Translations under genes and position numbers: made by a program
The notes under the pieces: generated by a model
Told to the model about the DNA's origin: nothing
What the model saw: the letters and a program-made list of their open reading frames with translations, nothing else
Databases searched by the model: none
NCBI GenBank assembly: GCA_019049505.1
Contig: CM032455.1
Location: 109,308,563 to 109,372,562 of the forward strand
DNA from: Pachyrhynchus sulphureomaculatus
Lineage: Eukaryota > Arthropoda > Insecta > Coleoptera > Curculionidae
Direction of reading: 5' to 3'
DNA: 64,000 bases
Shown: in pieces, positions 24,714-35,689 of the stretch
How the letters are laid out: every line of letters starts with the position of its first letter
How positions within the stretch are numbered: position 1 is the stretch's first letter

Positions 24714-25548
24714 TTCAGAGGTCAATAGGTAAATAACAGTTAACTTGGAAAATGAAACAAAATATATTGCAAACTTTAATTTCAATAAAATGTTTTCAAA
24801 TGTCTTTTAAAATAATACTATAATAGTTATAAAAACAATAACACACACACTTGGAAAATTAAAAAAAAAAACGTTTAAAATATCTTCACTAGATAATTGT
24901 TCGATCTAACCAGCTCAAAGGCACTTTAGAAACTAAACTGAATAAATAAAAGGTCGGTTGTACGCTGAAGTAAAATCACCATCCCTAAAACAGAAATTAG
25001 ATTCACCCTCCTTTTTACCTGTCAAACGGGTCTTTCTTTGGTAAACTAGTCTGGTAATCCCCATATAATAAAAGATTAAATTTGAACAAAAGGCTCTTTA
25101 TGTTTGAAAATTGAGTTCCAAAATACTTTTTAACAAAAAAATGTTAATTCCGAGACACATTATGTAAAAACCCGTAAAATTCTTAGAATACTCCCAAACT
25201 GGCTCCTACTGGTACCAGGTCACATTTTTGGGGCTAAAGGCTGTTGTAACTCGGTTTGACTTAAAATAACAACAATTATGTATAGAATATAAATTTTGAA
25301 GAACAACATTAGCTTTCTTTTGAGATATTAAGCGTGTTTCTATTATTTACCGTTCTGGAGTTATGGCTCCATATGTCAGCTTTTTGGCCAAAAATTTGGA
25401 TTTTTTTCAAACTTTGAGCGACGAGCGGCACGGGTTAACGTCGTTTAATCGAGCTCAAATTCCGGCTATCTCAATATCTGGAAAGGGGAATCGTTTTGTG
25501 GGGTCCAGACGAACAAAATTCCGACATCGATTTTTTGCGGTCACCCTA

Positions 25549-25553
25549 ATATT

Positions 25554-25637
<84 letters not shown>
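25549..25637. repeat. (TA)n array between element Y and repeat X
   Basis: About 90 bases of TA repeat. It starts with the ATATTATAT copy that mirrors 21571-21579. It looks like part of one older array now split by elements Y and X. Confidence 0.93.
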
Positions 25638-25641
<4 letters not shown>

Positions 25642-25714
25642 CAGGAATATACATAAGACAATGAAACTATTTTAAATGAATGATGAACGACGTACTTAGT
25701 TTATATATGTAATC

Positions 25715-26062
25715 AGGAAAATTTTGGATGATAAAACATGTGAGAGCCATTTGACGGACGTTGAAAAGGCGGCCTGGAATTCCTTCAAACTTGTTCGAAA
25801 TTTTTTAGGTAATAGAAAAAATGACAATTATCAAGAGATTGTTGTAAATTATTGCGGAATTACGAACTGATGGATGTGAACATATCCCTCAAAATTCATT
25901 TTTTGCATTCCCATCTCGATTTTTTCCGGAAAACCTTGGAAGTATGAGTGATGAGCATGGCGAGCGGTTTCATCAGGGTCTAAAATTATTTGAGCAAAAT
26001 TATGAAGGTTTTTGGGACATGCTAAGAGACTACTGTTGTCTGTTGTAAGAGATACAGATACG
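25715..26062 (+). pseudogene. C-terminal remnant of an uncharacterised TE-associated protein
   Basis: Decodes with frame changes as DDKTCESHLTDVEKAAWNSFKLV, LGNRKNDNYQEIVV, then a cysteine/histidine-poor stretch matching IHFLHSHLDFFPENLG (frame change near 25900), SDEHGERFHQGLKLFEQNYEGFWDML and VVRDTDTSIYKK. From memory this order is common to uncharacterised, repeated proteins in arthropod genomes. The upstream part of the same protein type appears on the other strand at 29785-29998. I cannot give a function. Confidence 0.55.
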
Positions 26063-26098
26063 AGTATTTACAAAAAAGAGCTAAAACTTATCATTTTT

Positions 26099-26237
26099 AA
26101 TTGTTTATTCGTACTTTAAATGTTTTTTTTTTGTAAAATATTTCTTAATAAATATTTTAAAAGTGTAATTGTTTATTCGTACTTTAAATGGTTTTTTTTT
26201 GTAAAATATTTCTTATTAAATATCTTAAAAGTTTTTA
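26099..26237 (+). repeat. Tandem duplication of about 70 bp
   Basis: The block from TTTTTAATTGTTTATTCGTACTTTAAATG through AAATATTTCTTA to TTTTAAAAGT occurs twice in a row with few differences. It lies just after the coding remnant, in what would be its 3' region. Confidence 0.85.
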
Positions 26238-26379
26238 AATATTTTTTCTAATTTGAGGACATTTAAAATAAACAAAATATATGTTTTATTTCATGAACAA
26301 AAACCTCGTAAACTGGTGTTATTGGTTGCCTGTTTTTCTATAGATGCGTCATTTATCGAAACACTCAATTTATCACGTA

Positions 26380-28095
26380 GAGCCTGTCTCAAAATATAAG
26401 ATCCTGTTTTTGCCGTTTTAAGTGGGCAATATAAAAATTCTAACCTTTTGTTTATGATAGGTTGCAGAGATGGACTTAAGAATTTTATTCACTAATGCAA
26501 ATAAATAAAATTATAAGTGTTTTTGGAGATGTTTATTTATAGATGCATGTAAAAAACAAATGGATAAGAAGTACAAATATACAGTTTGAATGAATGGGGT
26601 TTACAAGAGGAGACATATTGTATAAATAAAAATATATTTTAACTTATGCCTAATTCGGTTTCACTATCACTGACATCAGCTGGTTTTATATTATTTACAT
26701 AAATATATGAATCTTCAATTTTAACAACGTGCTGAATGGAATTCTTCCAGCTACTACTACTAATTGAACCACTGACACGCTTAAAGTAGAAGAAACATTT
26801 TGTGCTCTTATTTTTGATTTAACTTGATGCCAAATATGTTCAATTGGATTAAACACACAATAATACGGAGGAAGCCGCAAAACACACAAACATATTTCTT
26901 TTTCAATTTATAGTCTTTCAAAAACTTCAAAATAAATGTCATTTTCTAACATATATTCCTGTATTTCCGATTTGGTATTGGCTGCATTAGGAACCATATT
27001 TAGTATTCGACTATGGTAACTTGCATTGTCCATAACTATAACACTCTGTTTGGAAACATTTGGCAAAAGGGAATTTTCAAAAAGTTCTGCAGTCATGTCT
27101 TCGTGATAGTCCAAACTGGAATCTTTTATGTTTCTGCAGAAAATAGTAGACAATTTAATACCCAGCCCTTTTCAGATCCAGCATGCAAAATGGTTATTCG
27201 TTTGCCTTTATTTGACGGTGCGTTAGTCTGATATTTGGTACGGCTGTCAACCCATCCTTTTTGCACAGTGTCATGGGTATCGAACCACGTTTCGTCAAGT
27301 AAATAAGTTTGTATATGTAATATTTGTGACTCCATTACTACTTGCCTTTTATTGATGTTTCGGAAGGTGAATTCCATTCTTAAGAGAATTCTGTAAAGGG
27401 CTGATCGGCCACAATGTATATTGGTCCCGTCCTGCACCAGACTCAATTTTATTTTGTCTAGTGTCGGCACCAACTGCTCTTCATACATAGAATATATTTT
27501 TCTCCTGATGACGTCTTTTTCACAATCGTCTACATGATGCATTTGAAAATCTTTCCGTTTTTTCCTGTTCCTGAGTGATGGTTTTCTTACAATACCCTTA
27601 ATCGTAGAAATTGGGGTTTTTGTTAGTTCACTGGTTTCTTGCAAAGCACTTTGTTTATTCAAATTTCTTTTTACCAAACTGTCATAAACATTTTTCACTA
27701 TCAAGTCAAGTGATAAATGTTTTCTCTTGCGATAGCCACTATTGCAATTTTCCCACGGATGCCACATAATTAAAATAGAACCGTTACGTTGTAAGTAAAA
27801 TTAAAAATAAAAATAATAAAAAGTATCTTTCGAATCTTAATGGGGGACCTGTGGACATTAGGCCTATATTATCAAATACTTAAAGGGCTCCAAACCGGGT
27901 TGCCAGGTAATAAATATAAAGGTAAAAAATAGATCCAATATGATTGCAGGTGAAAGTGAGGACGGTATACAAAGCAGGTAAAATAAAAATACGTTTATCG
28001 TAATACCTGGCAACTATGCACAAAACCATAATAGGGTTGTTTATTGCCCCACTGAAAAAGCAAAAAGGTAGGATCTTATATCTTGGGACTTACTT
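26380..28095 (-). mobile_element. Sailor-like element, copy B
   Basis: TA-flanked (26378-26379 and 28096-28097). The ends match those of copy A in inverse orientation (AAAATATAAGATCCTG at the left, AGGATCTTATATCTTGGGAC at the right). It interrupts repeat X: the sequence just left of it (TAGATGCGTCATTTATCGAAACACTCAATTTATCACGTA) is uninterrupted in X copy 2 near 32330-32370. Confidence 0.85.
26639..27767 (-). pseudogene. Sailor-like transposase pseudogene (copy B)
   Basis: The start at 27767 (MWHPWENCNSGYRKRKHLSL) is intact, and the frame runs to a stop near 27126. The first catalytic motif YLLDETWFDTHDTVQKGW is present near 27280, but about 50 bases upstream (the LRILRHTYLQEIKKYRSENW segment of copy C) are deleted. 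After a frame break the second motif VIVMDNASYHSR lies near 27035. A further deletion removes most of the KKSDLLEVLKGYKLKKKYVCDSM region. LRLPPYYCVFNPIEHIWHQVK near 26830 keeps the final Glu. The acidic C-terminal tail is present. Not functional. Confidence 0.82.
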
Positions 28096-28097
28096 TA

Positions 28098-29535
28098 CCT
28101 TTCGTCTGTGCAGTGGCATTATTTTAGATGTCTCATCTAATTTACTGTTTTTCTATACTACATAAGTACCAAGGAAAATCTTTCAGTACTAAAATTAGTT
28201 CTTTATGAAGAAAGCAAATATGACCACCTTCTATATATGAATACAACATTAAATACTATTTTTCAGTCCGTTTACAAAAATATATAACACTAGATATTTA
28301 TTTTCGGCGGTTACCGATATACAAGGCATTCAAAGTCAGTTGAAATTATTGAACTGACTTTTAACTTTTAAGTTGTTAATCGATTTACTATTTGCCTATT
28401 TAAGTTACTAAAAACTTATTTTACCAATAAACCTAATTGTCTGTAAGGCAGCTAAATATGGGAACTAAAAATTTGTCACTTATCAAGTTTGACAGCCAAC
28501 TTTTTTAAATAGCACTCTCTACATAACGGTACACCATTAAATAACATTTTTCAGTCCATTTACAAAAATATATAAAATTTCATATTTTTTTTCAACCGGA
28601 TATACAGGGCATTTAATTTATTGAACCGAATTTCAACTCATAATTGCTTATCCATTTTATAGAATTTCTGGTAATGCCATGGGCATATCACTTTTCCAGT
28701 AAAATGTCATATCGACACACTTAAATTCCTTGCTGAGATCACCAAACAATCCAGTAGGCTCTCACCAAGCTCAATATAAGTGACAAAAATATCATATTAA
28801 GAAGTCAGAATTATATTTCTGGAAAATTCTAGCCTAAATGCCTATTAATTTGTACTTAATATATGAGTGGTATTCAAAAAGTCAATTCAACAAAATTATA
28901 TTCAAATATGTTTTAAAGCTTATAGGTTTGAGAGCGGTTTATAATTTTCGAAACATTAGGATCATCCTTCTGAAATAAGAGTAACATTTTTTTCTAGTTA
29001 TAAAAGCCAGAAAAACTACCCTACTCAGGGGGAAATTAATTAAATAAGTTAAATATATTAAAATAGAAAGTAACTTACATGCATACATATATGTTGCCTG
29101 GTAAAAAAGAAAGACACGGTTTTCTTAAGCTCCTATCCACACAAAACCTAAACTACCTGGAGCTACGCCTCAGTCTGCAACAAAAAAAAAATAGAATTTC
29201 TTATTTCAGTATGTTATCAGCGGTAAAATTTTATGGCATCGGAATAAATATGGAAAACCTTATCCATATTTATTTGCAATATCAGCTAACAAATTTGAGA
29301 TATTTTGGTTTTGGTAATTGTTCTAATATTTTGAAAACAGTTATATACGTAGAAATGGATTTAACTAGCATCAGTCAAAGACGAGTTTACTTCCATTTTA
29401 GGTAAAAGAAAATGACATCTCCAACTAAAACTTGGCTGTGAAAAAAGCTAATTTGCTTACATTACTGAGAAAGAAGTGCCTTAGTATGACATCTCTCCGT
29501 ACTCGAATGTTAATTTAGTATTCACGCTGTTGTGT
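28098..29535. repeat. Repeat X copy 1, right non-coding part
   Basis: Recurs with moderate divergence at 32400-33340 and 35035-35600. It contains an imperfect internal duplication of about 290 bp (TTTTCAGTCCGTTTACAAAAATATATAA near 28262 and again near 28548, each followed by a CGATATACA-GGCATT block). No coding region that I can support. A 108-codon frame at 29079-29405 resembles nothing known. Confidence 0.6.
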
Positions 29536-29619
29536 ACTACCAAAGACATTACATATACGGACTAAGTACGTCGTTCATCATTCATTTAAAATAGTTTCAT
29601 TGTCTTATTTATATCCCTG

Positions 29620-29779
<160 letters not shown>

Positions 29780-29784
29780 TTATA

Positions 29785-29998
29785 TTGCAAATCCAAAAAA
29801 ACATACCGGTGATTTTTAGGTCACCACAGATATACCAATTGTGACATTCATTTTTGATCAATTTAATTAATATGGACATTGCTTCATAGGTTTCTTTACA
29901 ATTCACTGCTTGACCTATTGGGATAGAAGGCTTTTTATTGCCGTTGTGCAAAAGAACCGCTTTGAGATTGTCTTCGAGCAGAATTTTATTAGTCAATT
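29785..29998 (-). pseudogene. Internal remnant of the same uncharacterised protein as 25715-26062
   Basis: Minus-strand frame: NLKAVLLHNGNKKPSIPIG, CKETYEAMSILIKLIKNE, WYICGDLKITGM. From memory, these blocks precede the HLDFFPENLG-type block in one protein family. Here they run into (TA)n on one side and are fused in frame to a Penelope-like fragment on the other (the junction lies near 29998), giving a chance chimeric open frame of 133 codons. Function unknown. Confidence 0.5.
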
Positions 29999-30350
29999 TT
30001 CCGGTATAAGTGAGTGTATGAAATTTTTCTTTGTTTTGTTGTTTGTACGGGTATATCAGTCCTATTGATTTTTTAAATTGTTTTTTCATTAAAATATTAT
30101 CTACGAAATCGCTCCTGTACCCATTGTTTATACTAATTTATTTTATAATATTTAATTCTTTCTGAAAATTTTCCTCCGTTAATGGTGTCTTTATTAGTCT
30201 ATGGACGAAACTATTATAAGCCGAGATTTTATGTGTGAACGGGTGGTTAGAATTAGCGTGTATAGTTATCTCTGAGTATGAGTTTATTCATTTTGTTTGA
30301 TATTTTTAAATCTAGGAAATTAATCGATTTATTTCTTTCTATTTCTACGC
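29999..30350 (-). pseudogene. Penelope-like RT fragment (inverted partial copy)
   Basis: The minus strand decodes as INFLDLKISNKMNKL, a frame change, then HPFTHKISAYNSFVHRLIKTPL-TEENFQKEL and NNGYRSDFVDNILMKKQFKKSIGLIYPY. The same segment is present on the plus strand at 30355-30600. The NFLDL and SNHP..HK blocks are typical of the end of Penelope reverse transcriptase. The two copies face away from each other around a centre near 30305. Confidence 0.7.
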
Positions 30351-31130
30351 TAGTTCTAACCACCCGTTCACACATAAAATCTCGGCTTATAATAGTTTCA
30401 TCCATAGACTAATAAATATACCATTAACGGAAGAAAATTTTCAGAAAGAATTAAATACTATAAAACAAATTAGTATAAACAATGGGTACAGGAGCGATTT
30501 CGTAGATAATATTTTAATGAAAAAACAATTTAAAAAAGCAATAGGACTGGTGTACCCGTACAAACAATAAAACAAACAAAAATTTCATACACTCACTTAT
30601 ACCGGAAAACTGACTAATAAAATTCAAAATTTTTTCCATAAAAATTATGAAAACATCGCTTTCCGTACAAATAACACATTAGCTCGACATATTAAAAATA
30701 ATCAAACTAAAACAAAAAAAGAAAATAAAACGAGGGTTTACGAATTATGCTGTGGCACTTGCTATAAAACGTATATAGGACAAACAGGCAGATCTTTTTA
30801 TAAAAGAATAAAGGAACATAAATAAAGCTATAGAATGAAAAATAACAAATCTCATTACGGTAAACATTTAACAGATGAAAATCATACGTTCAATGAAGAT
30901 TCCAAAATTTTGCATAATGGAAAGAAAGGAAAATTACTGAATTGTTTAGAACAGGTAGAAATTAACCAGAAAAAATCCTCAGGTTTATTACTCAACGATC
31001 AATTAGATGGGGGAGGGTCTCCTTTACTGAACTTGTTCTAGGTATTAAGATAAATATCGTTAATGAATTTAGTACTCGTATTTAGGTAAACTATATATTC
31101 TGTAACATACTTTGTTAGTTAATTTACATC
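30351..31130 (+). pseudogene. Penelope-like element: RT end and GIY-YIG endonuclease
   Basis: Plus strand: HPFTHKISAYNSFIHRLINIPL, NFQKELNTIKQISINNGYRSDF, KKQFKKAIGLVYPYKQ (stop near 30569), then the GIY-YIG nuclease: RVYELCCGTCYKTYIGQTGRSFYKRIKEHK near 30735, where YEL...YIGQTGR are the GIY-YIG core and the following Arg is the usual catalytic Arg. A TAA near 30823 breaks it, and HYGKHLTDENHTF and KKGKLLNCLEQVEI follow up to TAG 31039. In Penelope-like elements the endonuclease follows the RT, as here. The 5' RT domain is missing and there are at least two stops. Confidence 0.85.
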
Positions 31131-31172
31131 GTGCTCCAGAAGGAGACACAGAGTGTCGAAACAATTGTCAGC
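31131..31172 (+). ncRNA. Degenerate hammerhead ribozyme at Penelope-like 3' end
   Basis: A GACAC-AGA-GTGTC hairpin (31145-31157) is followed at once by GAAA, then C-AATT-GTC (31158-31169), with AGC after the cleavage position able to pair with GCT at 31133-31135. This is the layout of the short-stem-III hammerheads found in Penelope-like elements. The segment that should read CTGATGA reads CAGAAGG, so three core bases are wrong and the motif should not cleave. Confidence 0.55.
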
Positions 31173-31319
31173 AATAATAAACATAAGTGGTGATCTTAAA
31201 TAGTTGTTTAAATTTTTATTCCTAGTTATTATGGATCTCCAACAAGTAACGGCTAAGTCAGTGCAGTAAATATTTTTTGATCAAAATAATAATTATGTTG
31301 CATTTTTATTGTGTCCGAA
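31173..31319. other. Flank after the Penelope-like element
   Basis: AT-rich sequence with no feature I can name. It leads into the hairpin repeat that follows. Confidence 0.3.
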
Positions 31320-31654
31320 ACAATCTCTTGTAACACTTTAACGACTTTAAAAATTTCATTGTAATATAGTTTATGTTTTTGAGATGTACTCATACGGATT
31401 TTAAAAAACATATTCGTAATAGTTAATACACACCATTGTGATAATTTTTGAATACATTTTACTGGATTAAAGGTGTCACATGTTTTTTCAAAATATCTTG
31501 GCCTAAATTTTTATAATAAATTACTGAAAAAGTTTCAAGAGTATATAAAAAAAAAATAACTTAAATAACTTCTTTTACGCCATTTTTTACGCTAGCTTTT
31601 AGGCTTTAATATTTTTAATTTATATGTAATTTCATTCACGTATTCATATTCCTG

Positions 31655-31727
<73 letters not shown>

Positions 31728-32010
31728 TGCTTATAAACTAAAAATATGAAAATCTAAAAGCTAACGTAAAAAATCGACGTAAAAGAATTTTTCTTTTGAT
31801 ACTCGAAAACTTTGTATATTTTTTAAACTTTTGAGTAATTTATTATAAAAATTTAGGGCAACACCTTTAATCCAGTAAAATGTATTCCAAAATTATCACA
31901 ATGGTGTGTATTAATATATGGTATTCACTATTACGAATATTTTTTTTTTTAAATCAAAAACATAAACAGTATATTACAACGAAATTTTTAAAGTCTTTAA
32001 AGTTTTATAA
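31320..32010. repeat. Hairpin repeat with (TA)n at its centre
   Basis: Two arms in inverse orientation. ACATTTTACTGGATTAAAGGTGT near 31460 pairs with ACCTTTAATCCAGTAAAATGT near 31865. GTAATATAGTTTATGTTTTTGA near 31362 pairs with TCAAAAACATAAACAGTATATTAC near 31956. The (TA)n tract at 31658-31721 lies at the tip. No coding capacity is visible. It looks like a foldback or MITE-like element. Confidence 0.8.
31658..31721. repeat. (TA)n at hairpin tip
   Basis: Sixty-four bases of pure TA. The left border CCTGTGAATATA is the same as the end of repeat X next to its right (TA)n at 29615-29630. Confidence 0.95.
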
Positions 32011-32019
32011 GAGGTCGTT

Positions 32020-32202
32020 TTGAATACAACAAAAACGCAGCACGTCAAACAATTGATTATTTGACGGGGAAAAACATCGAATTAATGGCTCATTGCCCGT
32101 TTTCACCTGGTTTATTGCCCAACGGCTTTCGAGCGCACCGAAAAGTGTATAAATCTTAAAGGCGAATATTTTGAGAAGTAATAAAACGATATGTACCAAA
32201 TT
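32020..32202 (+). pseudogene. mariner transposase C-terminal fragment
   Basis: Plus strand: ARQTIDYLTGKNIELMAHCPFSPGLLPNGF, then after a deletion KCINLKGEYFEK and a TAA near 32194. This fits the end of a mariner transposase (HPPYSPDLAPNDF, then CIDLxGEYFEK). The Pro-Asn-Asp motif reads PNG, so the third catalytic Asp would be lost. The minus-strand frame here is a shadow. Confidence 0.65.
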
Positions 32203-32289
32203 TTGTTTTCTTTCATTGTTTTTGTAAAAACTTAAAGGGTACGTATTTTGTATTGCAATGACAATAAGCTTTTCAGTTCAATTTTTGGT

Positions 32290-33340
32290 CTATTTAAATT
32301 TCCAAAAATTATTGGTTGCCTGTTTTTCTATAGATGCGTCATTGATCGAAAACACTCAATTTATCACGTACATTTTGTCTTGTGAAATCTTTTTTTATCG
32401 GTTTTTCCGCAAATTAAGGCGCAGCGACAATATGTTATGGGTCTCACCTAATTCACTATTTTTTTATACTACATACCGAGAAAATTCTTTCAGTACTAAA
32501 ATTAGTTCTTTAAGAAAAAGCCAAATATGATGAGAAAAAATTTGTCACTAGTTAAATTTGACAGATTACAACGTCATTTAGGATTCTTTTAATGACACCC
32601 TCTATATATATGTGCACACAGTCAAATACCATTTTTCAGTCCGTTTACAAAGATATAACATATAACACTTGATATTTATTTTCGGTGGTTACCGATATAC
32701 AGGAGATTCAAATTATTGAACTGCATTTTAACTTTTGAGTTATTGAAGTATTTACTATTTGCCTATTTAAGGTATTAAAAAGTGATTTTACCAATAAACT
32801 TAGTTGTCGGTAAGGCAACCAAATATGAGAATTCAAAATTTGTCACTTTTCAAGTTTGACAACCGACTTTTTTAAAATAGGGAGAGAAAAGCAAATTACA
32901 TACATTTACAAAAATATTGACTTGATATTTTTTTTCAGTCAAACCGATATACAAGGCATTTAATTTATTGAACCGAATTTCAACTTTAACTTTCTGGTAA
33001 TGCCATATCACTTTTCCAATAATATATCATATCGACACAGTTAAGTGCCTTGCTGAGATTACCAAACAATCCAGTAGGCTCTCATCAGCTTCAATATAGG
33101 TGACAAAAATATTATATGAAGAAGTCAGAACCGTATCTCTAGAAAATCTTAGCCTAAATAGATATTGATTTGTACTTAGTATATGATAGGTATTCAAAAA
33201 CTCAGACAGTTCAACAAAATTATATTCAAAATGTTTTAAAGCTTATAGGTTCGAGAGCGGTTTATAATTTTCGCAACATTGGATCAGCCTTCTGAAACAA
33301 GAATATTATTTTTTTCTATTCATAAAAGTTACAAAAACTA
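32290..33340. repeat. Repeat X, copy 2, left part
   Basis: Aligns by eye with copy 1: TTGGTTGCCTGTTTTTCTATAGATGCGTCATT at 32310 (copy 1 at 26318), TTCAGTACTAAAATTAGTTCTTTA near 32486 (28178), CAATCCAGTAGGCTCTCA near 33067 (28749), GAGAGCGGTTTATAATTTTCG near 33249 (28931). It lacks the Sailor-like insertion of copy 1. The match stops being clear left of about 32290. Confidence 0.75.
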
Positions 33341-35034
33341 ACTCCTCTTTACGTTGAAAATTTTAACATAGAGTCATATAAAGATGAAACAATAAAAACC
33401 TTATATAAGAACAGGATGGAAGAAAAAATAGCATTAAACCTCATTTTGGAAAGTGAATATATAGACGACATTTTAAAAAATTTAAACACAATTGTAATAA
33501 GTAGTGCTAAAGAAATTCTCGGAACCAGACGAGTAAACATTAATGGAAGACAAAGCAACAAGTTATGGTTCAACAATGAAGTAGACATTAGCGAAACAAA
33601 AGAAAGACGCGTTTATCAAGTAGAGAAACATAAGAACAGCAGAAGAATATGAAGCATGTCGACAGGTTAGAGACAGAGTCAATGAAGCAATAAAAAACAT
33701 AAAGAAGACATATTGGCAAAAATTTTCCACAGAGATGGACCACGATCTGTATGGAGGACAAAAGAAAATCTGGAATGTATTCGGGAGTAGAAAAAGAGCT
33801 GTCAACGAAGAAGTACAAGTATATATGACCTAACAAATGAAAATCCCACATAAACAATGTATTCAGTAGCCAGCAAGAAGAGAATAATGATGGCCAGGTG
33901 GAACCAGATGGCGAAGAAGAGCTTTTAGATGAAGAGAATATATCTTAAGAGGAAGTACATAAAGCACTGAAAAAACTAAAGAACAGAAAAGCTCCTGAGC
34001 CTAATGACATCAACGAAATGTTCAAGTATGGATGTATTAGAATAGAAATATCTTGATAACCTTACTTCAAAAGATAATCTTAAGCCAGAAAACTTCTGAA
34101 CACTGAAGGAACAGTATTGCCATCCCAATATTCAAAAAAGGAAATAAAAGCGACCCCGACAGTTATAGAGCCATTACCCTGCTAAATAGTACTAGTAAAT
34201 TACTAACCAAGATCATGACTGCAAAACAAAAAAGGTCAAAATAAGCGAAGAACAGCAAGGATTTAGAGAAAATAGATCGACAGTGGATGCTATATTTACA
34301 ATCCGACAATTGATTGAAAAATCATTAGAATTCAATAAACCTCTATTTCTGTGCTTAGTTGATCTAAAAAAAGCATTCGATGGATACGGTTGAGAGACGT
34401 GTTACAAATTTTACGAGATCATGACTTCAACAACAATTACATTACAGTGATAGAACAGCTCAATGAAAACAATAGGACACGTATAAACATACAACAAGGA
34501 CTAACTGAAAAAGTACTAATATTATCTGGAATTCGACAAGGCGATAGCATGAGTCCAACACAATAAACAGTGTCAACGAGGTCAATAGTGGATACAAAAT
34601 GGGAAGAAAAACTCTAAAAATATTGTGCTTTGCTGATGATACAATATTAACAGCAGAAAATGAAGATGGCAATACATCGTTTCCAAAACCACAGCAGAAA
34701 CTTACAATACGAGAATATCAGAGGAAAAAAGAGAATCAATAGTTATAGCTAAAGATCCCATTAGATGTAAATTAGCCGTCTATAACGAAACAATAGCACA
34801 GCACATGCACTGTACACACATGGGAGTACACCTATCGAGTTCAAAAAACATATTTCAAGAAGTATTCAATTAGGCAAATAAAGCATCGAGAATATTTGGT
34901 TGAAAAACCAGAAACAAGAAGACCTCCCGGTCGACCACCAAAAAAATGGCCCGAAAGCGGGACAAGTACATCATAAGAGGCTTAAAAATAGACGAACCAA
35001 GACCTTGTTTTATAGGAAGAAGAAGGACAAGAAG
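33341..35034 (+). mobile_element. APE-type LINE remnant with 8-bp target duplication, inside X copy 2
   Basis: AAAAACTA flanks it on both sides (33333-33340 and 35035-35042), and copy 1 of repeat X has the uninterrupted site. Coding content, with many stops: a linker (REEYEACRQVRDRVNEAIKN-type, KIWNVFGS), EEVHKALKKLKNRKAPEPNDINEMFKYG near 33955 (RT start), a degenerate FRENRSTVDAIF, IRQGDSMSP near 34530, and CFADDTILTAENED near 34628 (catalytic FADD). It ends in a GAAGAAG-rich tail. The element is 5' truncated; the endonuclease is absent. Confidence 0.82.
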
Positions 35035-35042
35035 AAAAACTA

Positions 35043-35600
35043 CCCAACCCAAGGGGGAAATTAATTAAATAAGTTAAAGGTACTAAAATAGAAAATAACA
35101 TACATGCATACATATATACATAACCCTTCTTGCGTGGTAAAAAAGAAAGAGAGATTTTTTCTTAAGCTCCTATTCATAATGGGCCCCAAATCAATACAAA
35201 ACCTAAACTACTTGGAATTACGCCTCAGTTTCTAACGAAAAAAAAAAATAGAATTTTATCAGCTGTAAAATTTTATGGAATTAAAATAAATATGTCTATC
35301 ACCTTGTAAAACCTTATCCATATTTATTTGCAATATCAGCTAACAAACATGAGATATTGTGGTTTTTTGAAAACAGTTATTTACGGAGAAATGGATTTAA
35401 CTAGCATTTACCGTCAAAGACGAGATTGCTTCCATTTTAGCTAAAAGAAAATTATATCCTCAAGGAAACTTGGTTGTAAAGAAAACTAATTGATTTACAT
35501 TACTGAGAAAGAAGTCCTTAAAGTATGACAACATTTTTACGTACTCCGATGTTAAGTTTAGTATTCATGCTGTTATATAGTACCAAATGCACTTGCACTA
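35043..35600. repeat. Repeat X, copy 2, right part
   Basis: Resumes after the LINE with GGGGGAAATTAATTAAATAAGTTAAA, matching copy 1 near 29029, and follows it to about 35570 (ATGTTAAGTTTAGTATTCATGCTGTT, copy 1 near 29509). The outer inverted end of copy 1 is not evident here. Confidence 0.7.
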
Positions 35601-35689
35601 CCTTTGATGGATACCGGTGTAACCACTTATTAATTTTAATGGTCATATGTGGTTATATATCATTTATTAAAGTAGAGATTTAGAAAATA

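Larger units (their letters stand above)
21580..25548 (-). mobile_element. Element Y: long-TIR DNA transposon of unassigned superfamily
   Basis: Long inverted repeats of about 355 bp (21580-21935 and 25195-25548) start TAGAGTGACC / TAGGGTGACC and contain matching blocks such as CGATTAAACGACGTTAACCCG, TGACATATGGAGCCATAACTCC and GGCTGTTGTAACTCGGTTTGAC. The flanks share the 9-mer ATATTATAT, a break in the otherwise regular (TA)n, so it is probably a real target duplication. A 7-bp reading with TTAG ends is also possible. The only gene is a two-exon minus-strand protein with transposase-like motifs. Long TIRs and a 9-bp duplication recall Mutator-like elements, but I cannot assign the superfamily. 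Confidence 0.8.

Noticed and set aside
33349..34672. Hydrophobic minus-strand frames over the LINE at 33.3-35.0 kb
   Set aside because: Same artefact: complement of an A-rich LINE reading frame with clear RT motifs on the plus strand.
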